From assembly GCA_025917655.1 (NCBI GenBank), contig CP084611.1:1178001-1242000 (forward strand): a stretch of 64,000 nucleotides of DNA, given 5' to 3'. Below the pieces are notes generated by a model. That model saw nothing but the letters and a program-made list of their open reading frames with translations, searched no databases and was not told where the DNA came from. Origin of the DNA: Chlorella sorokiniana (taxonomy: Eukaryota > Chlorophyta > Trebouxiophyceae > Chlorellales > Chlorellaceae). The stretch's first letter is position 1, and each line of letters opens with the position of its first letter. A program made the translations under genes and the position numbers. Shown here one piece after another: positions 43,246 through 53,208 of the stretch.

Positions 43246-43333
43246 GGTGGTGCGCGTCAGGGCAGTCTTGGAGTGGGATGCCTCGGCGGAGGGGTGGGGA
43301 ATGCCCCGCAGCCACTGCGTCGCTTGGCGTCAG

Positions 43334-45791
43334 TCAGGGCTGCGCGGGCGTGGGGGCTGGCGGCGGCGCGTTTGGGCCCAGGTTGAGCGACACGCGGCCG
43401 TCCTGCCAGGCCTGGAACAGGGTGTGCAGGTCGGCCGACAGGGTGGCAAAGGAGGCGGACCAGCCCAGCGCCTCCACGCCGGCAAAGAGGCTGGAGTCGG
43501 GCTGCAGGCCGGACAGCACCAGCTGCTGCTGCAGCAGCTGCAGGCCGCTGTCGTCGGGCAGGCTGGCCAGGCTGGGCAGCTTGGACTCCGAGACGAGGGG
43601 CATGGAGGGCAGCGGCAGGCCCGCCTCCTCGCCAAAGGGGCTGGCGGCGGGCAGGCGGGCGCCGCCGACGCCGCTCACATCCACCGCCTGCACCACGGAG
43701 GACAGCGAGCCGCTGCCGCCTGGGGCCCCGCGGCGCCGGCGGCGGCATTGCAAGCTGCAGCTGCCGCTGCACCGCCTGCTGCTGCTGCGCCGCCGCCGCC
43801 GCCATCGCCGCCGCGTGCTCCTGCAGCTGCAGCTGCAGCTGGAGCTGCTGCTGGAGCAGGCGCTGCTGCTGGTCCTGGTGCGCCTGAAGCAGCTGCCGCT
43901 GCTGATCCGCCGCCTGCTGCTGCTGCTGCTGCTGGAAGGCCGCCCAGGGCTGGGCAGCGGCCGGGCCGCCGCCGCCGTTGGCCAGGCCCAGAGCGGCCAA
44001 CCCGCCGGGCGGCAGCACCAGCGGCCAGGGCAGCCCGCTGATCTGGCCCGGCGGCAGGATGAGCGGCGCGTTGTCGGGCACCGGCGACAGCTGTTGGTGC
44101 GCCGCGCCGGGTGGGGGGGGCCCAGCGTGGCGGGCAGCAGCCCGGTGGGCGGCGGCCCCCGCGGGCAGCACCCCAGCGCCTGCAGCGCCGCCAGCGCCGC
44201 CTGCTCCACGTTCTGGGGGCGCCGCCCTGCGCCAGCTGCTGCTGCTGCTGCTGCTGCTGCTGCAGCACAACCACCTGCTGGCCCGGCAGCCCGCCCTGGC
44301 CCCAGTTCTGGGCCTGCCCGCCCGCGGCGTCGCCTGCCCAGTAGGGCGACAGCTGTGCCCCGGGCCCATCATCAGAACGATGGTGGGAGCCCCGCCAGCC
44401 CCCCGCCCGACACGCCCGGCGCCTGCGCCACCGGCTGGGGCGGCGGCGGGCTGCCGCCCGTGCGGCCCTGCAACCCCGAGGCGCCGCTGGCAGCGCCAGA
44501 GTCTGAGGTGGCGGCGGCGGCGGGCGCGCGGCGCTTGGCGGCGCGGGCGCGCGGCGGCGGCGGGCTGTCGTCCGCCTCAGCCTGCAGCAGGCGGGCGGGC
44601 AGGTGGCGCTGGCGCCCGCGCTTCCGCCCCTCCACAGCCTCGCTGCCGGGGTGGGAGCCGTGGCTGGCTGAGGGCGACTGGCCGGGCGGTGGCCCCTGCT
44701 TGGCAGCAGCATCACTGGGGCTCCAGCGTGTGGGCAGGCCAATGGCTGCACGGAGTGCAAGATGGGCAGCAAGCAGCTGCGGCTGGTCAGGCGGTCACGA
44801 CATACCGGGGACGGGTGCAGCGGCAGCGGGCAACGTCGACGCTGGAGCGGCACGCAGCGGCGGCGATGCGTCGCGCGAGGGGGTCGAGTGCCCCTCCACA
44901 CCTTGCAGCAGCTTGCCCCGCATCCACCCGTTGTTGCCGCTGGCTGTCTGCACCCCAAACACGCGGCTGAACATCTGGCGCAGCTCCGGCTGCCTGCGGG
45001 CGGGCGGGGCAGGCCAGGCACACGTGTGTGTGCATGGCAGCGGAGGCACCGCGGGGCCCCAACCTGCCGGCACCGACCATGTGACCCCATTGCACCCCTG
45101 CCTCGTCAGATCAAACTCGACAACAGGCTGCCCAGCAGCTGCAGCTGCTTGCCTGAGCTCCCAAATGTGCTGCCCCGCCTCCAAAGGGTCCTGCCCAAGC
45201 GCCGCCACAGCTGCCGCACGAATCTCCGGCGTCACCTCGTGCTTCAGAAGGTGCTGCCCCGGCTTGCCCGGCCGCTTCTCCGCACCAGCAGCCTCCGCCT
45301 TGACTTCAGATGGCGAAGCGCCATCAGCAGGCTCCTCCTTGGTGGCATCGACGGCATCAGCTGTTGCACCAGCCGGCTGCTGCTCGCCGGCGGGGGTGCT
45401 GTCGCCATCCTCCTCCTTCACGCCAGCATGTACTGCGCCGTTGGCTGCTGGGCTCGTGCCCTTGCTTTGTGCAGCCGGCGAGCCTTGCTGCGCAGGTTCC
45501 GGAACTGATGGGGCAGTCTGCTGGGCGCCCAGCCCTGCGGGAGAGTCGCCCGGGCACGTCATGGCGGGTGGCGGCGCGGGGTCTGGCGGCGGGGCCGTAG
45601 GTTCCGCTCCCTGCAGAACAGTAAGTGACGGACACAATATTGTAAGAACTTCTGGACTTTAATGTGCGGCCTGGGCGGCTTCTGACGAGCGCGTGATTGG
45701 TGGCGGTGTGACCGGCCGAGTGGCAGCGGCCGCCTGACCTGCAAGAACCAACCCTCACAACCCCCGGTCTGACTGGTTTCGATACACTCAT
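43334..45791 (-). CDS. polyQ-rich putative transcriptional regulator
   Basis: The family is not identified. A proposed exon 1 (ATG 45791, donor GTGAGG) splices in phase to an exon with a second possible start at 45562. That exon is Ala/Pro/Glu-rich, then ordered: HEVTPEIRAAAVAALGQDP and GQHIWELRQAAAAAG. Next comes ELRQMFSRVFGVQTASGNN followed by GWMRGKLL, a pattern recalling short DNA- or chromatin-binding motifs with N-x-W-[LM]-R-x-K-L. A basic segment follows ([26 protein letters not shown]), a candidate nuclear localisation signal, then Pro/Gly/Gln-rich sequence with runs of 7-10 Gln, and a C-terminal Ser/Leu-rich part (ESKLPSLASLPDDSGLQLL, SADLHTLFQAWQDGRVSLN). The stop is at 43334. Basic, polyQ and Leu/Ser-rich tracts suggest a nuclear regulator. 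The reading frame changes several times at G/C runs. Confidence 0.6.
44235..44263 (-). repeat. CAG trinucleotide repeat encoding polyQ
   Basis: An uninterrupted (CTG)n on the plus strand, read as CAG on the coding strand, encodes about nine Gln in the polyQ regulator (…VVVLQQQQ…). Shorter CAG runs occur near 43.92 and 43.85 kb. Confidence 0.9.
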
Positions 45792-46417
45792 AGCAAACAA
45801 TGGAAATTCAAAGAGCATCATGGGCAGCCTATGTCTCGGTTGCGAGGAGAGGCGCTGCAGTCACATCGTTTGGTCGGCAGTCCCCCGCACAACCCACCTG
45901 CGCCATAATAGATGCTTCTTTTCAAGCAATCTCAGCGGTAGCAGGCCGCTCGCTGTGTGCGCGCTGCGGAGGGAGAGCTAAACTTGTGGCAGGGCTCTCC
46001 CAAAGTGTCCAAAGCGACCAGGAAAGCGATTTCAAACTTGGTGAGTGCAGCGAGACCTGCGCAGCGAGGAATCAGGGCGATCGAAACCCTGCCCCTTCCA
46101 CCCGCACTGCCCACGCCGGACTGCTGGGTCAGCCTGTCACAGAATCCAAGATTTCCCCGTTTGAGCGCGATAGCGAGACATTAAGTGCGACAACACATTG
46201 CTTGCGTAGGCCCTTCTCAAGGAGGGGGTAGCTGCCGCCCCCGTTGCCCGTCGGGCAGCGAGCAGCAGCAGGGGTGGCAGGCAGAGCCTGGACAGACGAG
46301 GCCGCTGCTCCTGAAAGGAGGCTGCCTGCATCCACGCTAATTGGGCATCCCCGCTCCTTCGCTGCCGCCCGGCCCTGCCCCTGCCCGCCCATTGCCGTTG
46401 TCCAGCACCTCTGAACC
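45792..46417. other. intergenic region, lower GC
   Basis: About 625 bases between two minus-strand genes: the promoter side of the polyQ regulator and the 3' flank of the RAP-domain gene. I see no coding exon or clear signal. Confidence 0.5.
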
Positions 46418-49387
46418 CTAGTTAGCCCCGCTCTGGCTGGGCACCGATCGGGTGAGGTACTGCCCCGCTGAGCCGCGGTTTCCGTACCGCTCGCCACCCA
46501 GCTTGCTCTCCTGCGCCGTCTGGATGGCGGCTTGCACCATAGCGCTGCACCATGCAGAGCGCAGCATGCTCAGCAGGCATGCAGGCGCGCACAGGGGGAG
46601 CGGCGACAGCAAGGGAGTGAGCGCATCAAGAGCGGCCCACCTGACCCGCCCTCGCATGAGCTGCTGCTTCCCCGCCTTGTCAATCTGCTGCAGCAGCAGC
46701 TGGCGTCTCTCCGCGTCGCCACGAGTGCTGCAAGGAGCAGGGGTGAAGAGGGGGTGGGGGGACAGCAGAACCTGCAGCCTCCCACTACACCGGCGCCAGC
46801 GCGCAAGCGACGGAGGAGCAGCGCCCTCGCCTGTCGCTCCACGCTAGCGGCAGCACCACCCAGCCGTGCTGCTGCAGCACCCGTTGCTTTGCCCGCTTGG
46901 TGCCCAGAGTCTCATTGGCTGCGTAGCTGCAGGAGGGGGCGTCGGCAGTGAAAAACAACAAGCTGTCTTCCATGACGCAGAACAGGACGATCTCACTCTG
47001 GGCGGGGCATTGCAAGCATAGCGTGCTTGCGCCCAGCGCTGTTCCCCCTGCAGTCCCCCAGCACTGAATGAGCCGCCGCCCCCACCCACCCAGCCAGCAC
47101 AGCGCCTTCGGGGTCCAGATTGAGCAGGTGGGGGCCGCCGGGCTGGGCGGGACCGCGGAGCGGGGCCGCTTCCAGGAAGAAGGCGATGCGGAAGTCGGGC
47201 AGGGCAACATCCACTGCAGCCCCGGGAGAGGAGGAAAGGCACAGAGATCGCCAAGGAGGAATGCTACCATGCAATCCCGCTGTGCACTAGCTGCTGCCTG
47301 CAGGGCAAAGCGTGGCGCGGTGGCTGGACCACCCACCGTGCACCAGCCCATCCTCCACGGGCGCCTGCGGTGGGGAAGGGGGAGCGGTAGCCGTTGCACA
47401 CGACGTATTGGCAAAAGGCAGCCATGTGCGGTGGCGTGCCCAGCCGGGCACGCCCCAGCAGATTCCTGTGAGCCGCGCTGTGTTCAGCACAGCGCGCCTG
47501 CACGACGTGGCGCACGCCCAGCTCGCGCAGCGCGCGCGATACGTCGGCCAGCGCACGGGTGAAGCTGTTGCGGCGAGAGTGCCGCTCCGCGATCTCGCTA
47601 CGGAACTTGCTGAGCAGGTAGGGGTCACTCAGAAGCTGGGGGAAAGGGGGGGCGGGGGCGGGGGCACGCGAGTTTTCAAAGGAGGGCTGGAGGTGAAGCA
47701 GAGTGAAGCCCGAGGGGAAAAGGAGAGGGAAGCAGCGGGCAGGGGCGCTCCCTCAGTACCATGCTGGATGGCGGGTGTCGCCCTTTTCGACAGCGACCGC
47801 GGGAACGGGCACCTGCTTGGCGCGCTGCACATCCATCAGGCGCAGCTCCTCCAGCAGCGGCACAAACGCTGCGCTGTCACCCAGCTCCTGCAGGGAGGCG
47901 GGACGGGGGCAGCTGGGGAGCCAGGGCCGGGTGTCCCGCCCGCCGATCCCTCACCCCACGGCCCGCCAACCAGGCTGTCCTCCCGCTTGGAACCCTTCCC
48001 GACAGCACCTCCCGAAGCAGCCCCCTGCCCCGCCCACCTGATGTATGGTGACCAGCAGGCGCAGCATGGTCAGCTCAGTGAGGTACGGGCCGTCAAAGCC
48101 GGGCTGTCGCGCGGCGGAGCGGTACGCCGCCCGCAGCGGCTGATGAGCTGCGGAGGGCAGCCGGCGGCGGCGAGCGTGGCGCGCACCTCGTCTGCTGGGC
48201 AGGAAGGTTGGGGGACAGCAGGGCAAGCACGGTTGCAGGTGAAGGCACGTCTGGTGGGCGGAAAAGAGCTGGGCGCGCTCGCTTGTGGGCAGGGAAGCGC
48301 AGCGCGCTGGCTCGCAGCACCCCCCAGCCTGACCAGTCGCGGAGCGCAGGCGCGGCGGCACGGAGCCGGGGGAGTGTGCGGGGCCGCTGCCCAGAGCGGT
48401 GACCGCGCTGCGCTCCGTGAACAGGGCCGCCTGCCAGAGGTGGATCAGGGCCACCTGCACTGGGGGTTGGGGCAGGCCAGGGCGGCAACAGCTCAACAGG
48501 GTTGCAAAGGCCGGCCGTGTGCAGGCTGCAGGGACTGCGGACACTCATGCCCTGCCGAGCTTTGCGCTGCGGCTCCTCCCTCTGGACGCCCCCTGCTGGC
48601 CTGGCCCCGCCCCGCTCGCCTCGTCCATGGCGTCTGGGGGCAGGCGGCGGCAAAGGCCACCTCCAGCGCCCACAGCTCCGCGTCCTGACCCCCACCACCG
48701 ACAGCGCCCACGCCGCCATGCAGGCCTCCTGGGGGCTGAAGGCACGCAGGGTGCCGGGCGGCTGGCGCAGGGTGGCGGCCACGCGGGCGCGGAAGGCACG
48801 CAGCAGGGCGGGCCGCGGCTCGTAGCCCAGGCGGGCAGCGCCCCACAGCAGCACCGACACCTCCCACGGCCGCAGGCTGTCCACGTGAGGCTCGATCAGC
48901 GCCGCAGCTGCAAGCAGGTTGGGGCGGTCGGGAGGAGCCGGGGGCTGGCGGGTGGGTGGGTGGTGGCCATGATCCCAGGCACAGGGCACGAGTGGAGGGC
49001 GGCTGGTAGGCAGGAGGGGCTGCAGGCCGCGACATGGCGGCCTGGCCCACCCCGATCCATGTCCGCCTGGCTGGGCTGGGTGCCGAAGGACAGGGCCAGG
49101 AAGGGCAGCGCAAAGGCCAGCACCACCGCAACCCGCGGGTCGTCGCGGATCGCCTGCAGGTACTGGCCGCCGCTGCCGCGGCCCCAGCCCCCGGGCAGCC
49201 AGCGTGCCAGCCATCCCGGCAGTCCCCCCAGCCCTGCGTTGGCTGCGCGGAAGCCGCCTGGAAGGGGCTGGCAGGCGGTGGCGCTGAACATTCGGACTGG
49301 CTGGGCCAGCATAGAGCAGAGGCGGCAGCCGCGCCAGCTGCCGCGGCTACACCAAGGCCGCCAAACCCCCGTTGATCGTTGCCACAT
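46418..49387 (-). CDS. RAP-domain organellar RNA-binding protein
   Basis: Predicted to act in mitochondrial or chloroplast RNA processing or translation. The start at ATG 49387 gives an Arg/Trp/Ser-rich leader (MWQRSTGVWRPWCSRGSWR) like a mitochondrial presequence; a hydrophobic stretch (VAVVLAFALPFLALSF) follows. Helical repeats of OPR/FASTK style come next: WEVSVLLWGAARLGYEP and SPQEACMAAWALSVVG (about 48.9-48.7 kb), then VALIHLWQAALFTERSAV, EVRATLAAAGCPPQLISR, FVPLLEELRLMDVQRAK and FTRALADVSRALRELGVRH. The C-terminal RAP domain has VDVALPDFRIAFFLEA, LNLDPEGAVLAGW, NETLGTKRAKQRVLQQHG followed by WVVLPLAW, and RRQLLLQQIDKAG, the usual G...R...L...GW.V..L..W order. A short last exon ends at TAG 46418. 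Frame is lost at a C run near 48689. It lies divergent to the ABM gene. The leader prediction and hydrophobic exon are less certain than the RAP domain. Confidence 0.78.
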
Positions 49388-49925
49388 TGCTGCCCCGTGA
49401 AGCTTTGATGGCTGTGCTTGCAGACAGCCTGGGTGACAAGCGTGCGAGAACAGCCTGCATGCACAAGAGCATTGCACATGCAGAGCGGCAGGGGACGCAG
49501 GCCCAGGCGCTAGCGCTAGCGCCGCAGGACGCAGAGGAGGTTCCACGGCCGTATGGCGAAGTTGATCACCGATAAGCGCGTCTGTATATCTCAGTCTGCC
49601 TATCAGGACGGATGCTAGCCGCCTAGAGGCGCCGGTGCCAAGGGACGCCATATTGTTTGCAACTAGAAGTCAACCCAACCTGTCGTTGAGACCTTACGGT
49701 ACGCAACAAAGTATATGGATTGATAAGAGCTGCTCAGAACACCTACAGCGCAGTCTGCATAAATACGGAAGAATGTCGGTGGCCGACAAGGAGGATCGAG
49801 ATAGCATGCGACCTAACTAACCCGTTTACCTTAAGTTTCGTTTATTCTACTCATCCTCTTTTCACTGCGGCACACGGGGGGCCGGTCGACATAGCCTGCG
49901 GTGTGCCCACTTTCACCTCCCCATC
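49388..49925. promoter_or_regulatory. divergent intergenic region (RAP gene / ABM gene)
   Basis: About 540 bases between divergent start codons, so it carries both promoters. GC falls clearly in 49.57-49.9 kb. A short inverted run, gcgctagcgctagcgc, lies near 49508-49523. No TATA box is convincing. Confidence 0.45.
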
Positions 49926-51111
49926 ATGCACGCTGCAGCAGTCTGCACCGCGCTACCATGCTCCACACGCTTGCAGCGATGCGTCATGCCCGGGTGCACG
50001 GCCGCACCGGCCACTCCCCGGCCTAGGCCTGTGACAGCGGCGATGAACTGGGCGGCAGCACCACGTGGCGACGCTCACAGCAGCAGCCCTCGGAGCCGTG
50101 GCCGGCTGCTGGTCACGGCCGCGGTCAAAGTGAAGAAGGGCAAGCAGGTGCTGTGCAACAAGACCCTGAAGGCCAAGCAGGGCGATGAGGCGGCGGTGGC
50201 GGAGCTGTGCCGAGGCGTCGCGGAATGGTCGCAGGGGCGCATCGTCGACCGCAGCAGCGGCGTGCTGGCGTACCAGTTTTCCGAGGCAAGAGGGTGCATG
50301 GGTGGCTGGGAGAACCCCTGGTGTCGCGCCCAGCAAGCGCTCGACGGCGCAGGCGTGCTGGTGGCAGCCAGGCCAACAGGACCTCCTCCACTCCAGCCCC
50401 ACGCGCCCCTGCTGCTTGCCACCCCCAGGACGACTACGAGCCCGGCACCTTCCACTTCATGGAGCTGTACGCCAGCCAGGCGGCGATGGCGGAGCACAAC
50501 GGCGCGGAGCCGGTGCGCCGCTTTGTGGGCCAGCTGGCGCCCCACCTGGACGGCCCCCTGGGCATGGTGCTGTACGAGTACAGCGACGGCAAGATCGGGC
50601 CGCCCTCCATGGAGGTACGGCCGGGGGGCCTAGGGGACGCGGGTGCAGGACCTGCATGTGCCTCTGCACTGCGGATGGCCCGGCTGTGTGGTACCGCAAG
50701 GAGGGGGCAGCAGGTGCCCATGTTAGCAGCCCCCTCACTTGGGCTTGCCCTGCCTGTGCCCCCCTCCTCGCCTCCCCACTGCAGGGCGAGGTCAAGGGCG
50801 AGGGCGGGCTGGACGACGCCACCGGCACCAACAAGTTCGGGGCGGCGCGTCCATGAAGCAGACTTCGGCGGTGGTGAACCTCACCAGCATCCGCGAGGAG
50901 GACGACGAGGAGCGGGTGGGCGATGGGAGAGGGGGCGGCAACGCTTCCTGGCCGCAGGGTGCGGTGCCACGGGGCATGGCAGCTGCATGGTCTGGCTGCA
51001 GGTACAAGCAAGCAGCCCGCTGTCTTGGCCGTCCCGCAGGGCATCTGGGGCCTCAAGGGCCTCAACTTCAAGCTGCCGTCGTGGGCCGGCGGCAAGGCAG
51101 CAAAGAAGTGA
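49926..51111 (+). CDS. ABM-domain (antibiotic biosynthesis monooxygenase-like) protein, plastid leader
   Basis: A dimeric alpha/beta barrel domain of the ABM superfamily (PF03992), whose members include haem-degrading and quinone-forming monooxygenases; the substrate here is unknown. The start at ATG 49926 gives about 60 residues rich in Ala, Ser, Arg and Pro without acidic residues, a likely chloroplast transit peptide (…RSRGRLLVTAAVKVKKG). Exons: KKGKQVLCNKTLKAKQGDE and SQGRIVDRSSGVLAYQFSE; then GTFHFMELYASQAAMAEHN and RRFVGQLAPHLDGPLGMVL; then GEVKGEGGLDDATGTN; and a last exon GIWGLKGLNFKLPSWAGG, stop TGA 51109-51111. The YQF-x-E...F-x-x-x-E-x-Y...H pattern is typical. The conserved frame continues past a G run at 50839-50842 only with one extra base; otherwise it would stop at GAARP. 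Confidence 0.8.
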
Positions 51112-51921
51112 GGGCTGGATGGACGGCACAATGCACGTAGTGTGCTGAATGGGCATGCAGCCCTTTAAATAAACAGATGGTCAGCTGCGCATGATAGTGG
51201 CATGGTCAGCATGCCTATGACCGATATGAACACCCCACCCATATGTGTATGCCTGTGCTAATATCAACGCAACATAATGGCCCTTGTATTCCATTGCTGT
51301 GTGCGCTGCAAGCTATCATTGCTTCCTGGCAAATACATGTTATCTGCCGCTGCTCACGGTAGGGGCGGTCCGGCACAGTGTCGTGCCCCGCCCATGTTAC
51401 AATGTGGCGGGGGCGCACGACGGAATCGGTACAATGCTACAGACGTGGCAGACAGTTCATGACGGTGAAAAGAAAAGGAAAGAAAAGGTTGGCTGTCTGG
51501 GCAGCAGATCGGAATAAGACCGCACAGAATAGCGGGCCAGTAGCGGCAGCGGCCTTTCGAACCGCCGCTGCTGCGTACTCCTGTACTGCGGCGCTGCATG
51601 ACGCCGCTCGCTGCTGCAGATAACAGCAGTTACAGCTGTGCTGTAACATATAGCAGTTACATGTGGCACATTGATAGTGCTTCCTTACACTGATATGCCA
51701 CAGTCAATGGGGAGGAAAGGACCCGCAAGCAGCAGAGGCATCGTTCGTGTTGAACCCAACTCAAAACACAGACTTGTGAAGGTGCAGCACCAAGGCAGCG
51801 TGACGATGCAGGGGGCGCCAGGGCGTGGGGGATGCTGGCCCTGGGCTGGCTGACATCAACATTGGATTCATTCTAAAATAAAAACAAAGAGTGCGACGAG
51901 GCGTGCTGCCCGCCCCAGCCC
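51112..51921. other. convergent intergenic region
   Basis: About 810 bases, lower GC, between the 3' ends of the ABM gene (+) and the sulfiredoxin gene (-). AATAAA occurs at 51166-51171 soon after the ABM stop, and a minus-strand TGTAA at 51685-51689. A purine-rich stretch lies at 51463-51490. Nothing coding is seen. Confidence 0.5.
51685..51689 (-). terminator. putative poly(A) signal TGTAA (sulfiredoxin gene)
   Basis: TGTAA on the minus strand about 235 bases after the sulfiredoxin stop codon. Motif and position only. Confidence 0.4.
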
Positions 51922-52691
51922 TCACATCATGTGGAATTTGAGGATCTGCGGGGTTGCCTTGCGCACGCGGCACAAAATCTGCTCCTTGCCAAGCCGCTGA
52001 TGCGCCTCAAAGCGGTGGCACCTGCGTGCACCGCAGGCAGCGTGGAGTCGCCAGCAATTTCAGCAGCTGTCTGTGAACCTGCTTTGCAGCTAGCACAACG
52101 TCCCATGACCGCCATCGACATCAGGCGAGCTGGGCCTCACCCAGAAAAGCCCCAGTACTGCCCGTTCACTTCCAGCACGTCTATAGGCTCCTGCAAGCCG
52201 ATCTCCTCTACGCTGACCATGAGTGCGGCAACTTTTTCGGGATCTGCACAAGCATGGGGACGCGATTTATATTGCGGAGAGGACAGGGTAGGGAGACCCC
52301 CGTTTGCTTACATCATCTACCTATAAGATAGCTCACCATTGCTGCGCGCGCCTTGCAACGGCCGCCGGATGGCAGCCACAGGGAGCCACTTGACTTGCTT
52401 GTCGTGTGACCAGTCGTTGCGTGCATTCAAGTCCCACCCGTGCTTGGCAGCCACGCTCTGAACATCCACGCCAGGCGCTGGCGAAGCGGCGTCCACCGCC
52501 ATGGGCTGCACCGCGTACGCACCGGCGCCGTCGCTGCTGCCTGAACCCGGTGCCGGCGCTGTCGATTGCGCGGTTACTGTTGCCCGTGGCTGCTTAGCGG
52601 GGTTCAGGGCTGAAAGCTGTGGGGAGGAGAGCTTACGCTTGAGGGTGGCGAGTCCTGTCGCGTGGGGAGGCTTGGAGCAGGCCCACTGCAT
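51922..52691 (-). CDS. SRX: sulfiredoxin
   Basis: Sulfiredoxin reduces hyperoxidised (sulfinic) 2-Cys peroxiredoxins with ATP and a thiol. Exon 1 (ATG 52691 to about 52333) has a Ser/Pro/Ala-rich N-terminal part without clear motifs, then HGWDLNARNDWSHDKQVKW and the start of the fold, LPVAAIRRPLQGARSN (family IRRPL). Exon 2 (about 52247-52137) reads DPEKVAALMVSVEEIGLQE then PIDVLEVNGQYWGFSG. Exon 3 (about 52025-51922) completes the signature FSGCHR with the catalytic Cys, then FEAHQRLGKEQILCRVRKA and KFHMM, stop TGA. Splice phases fit (donors GTGAGC and GTGAGG, acceptor GCAG). The core is complete. The N-terminal extension of about 100 residues could be a plastid leader, as in Arabidopsis Srx, though it is not a typical one. 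Confidence 0.93.
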
Positions 52692-53208
52692 TGCTACCTA
52701 AACACGTTCTGCGACACACCACACGTGAACTGCAACAAGGGCGGCAGGTGATGACGGGGCCATCCTTACTCGAGGAAACTGAGGTGGCTGCGTGGGGCTT
52801 GCACGCCATTGGCTGAACTTATATCTTCATGTTGCATTGATCATCGCGCCAAGGGCACTATACCTATCCTCGTGACCCTGCCTGCAAGTGATCGCAGTGT
52901 GGCTAGTTTGCTTCCGACGCGTCTGCTTCAAGTGCTGCAGCAGGCATTATTATAATACATACATTGTCGCCTGTCGGGAAACGCTTACAAGCAAGAGTTG
53001 CTGCCACCGACACCCAAGTTCCTGTTTTCTTAGACAACCAGCCAACAATCTGCTTTATTTTGGGCACCGAGGCTTGAGGGCTCCCTACTCAGCAAGGCCC
53101 ACCCGCTTGTTTAGGGTTGTAGGACAGCCCAGCAGGTCGCCGTTGCACAGCTAAGAACACTGCTGTGATCGACCCTTTGCTAGAAGAACAAGTTACCACC
53201 CAGGCAGC
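52692..53208. promoter_or_regulatory. divergent intergenic region (sulfiredoxin / GLOD4)
   Basis: About 517 bases between the divergent start codons of two stress-linked genes, with clearly lower GC. A shared promoter is likely. I cannot identify a specific element. Confidence 0.45.

Larger units (their letters stand above)
42832..43333. other. convergent intergenic region with poly(A) signals on both strands
   Basis: The 3' ends of the SPRY/U-box ligase (+) and the polyQ regulator (-) face each other over 502 bases. TGTAA occurs on the plus strand at 43241-43245 and on the minus strand at 43097-43101 and 43039-43043. The two transcripts may overlap tail to tail. Nothing coding is seen. Confidence 0.5.

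Noticed and set aside
43278-45662. A 794-codon plus-strand frame opposite the polyQ gene
   Set aside because: The minus strand has the motif-like blocks and polyQ. The plus frame is Leu/Arg/Pro/Cys-rich, as expected when CAG repeats are read backwards.
49508-49523. The run gcgctagcgctagcgc as a regulatory inverted repeat
   Set aside because: It is a short self-complementary repeat with no partner or known factor; kept only as a remark.
50180-50860. ABM gene ending at GAARP (near 50854)
   Set aside because: The next frame continues with a coherent exon (SMKQTSAVVNLTSIREEDD), a proper donor and a final exon; one base missing in a G run explains the early stop.
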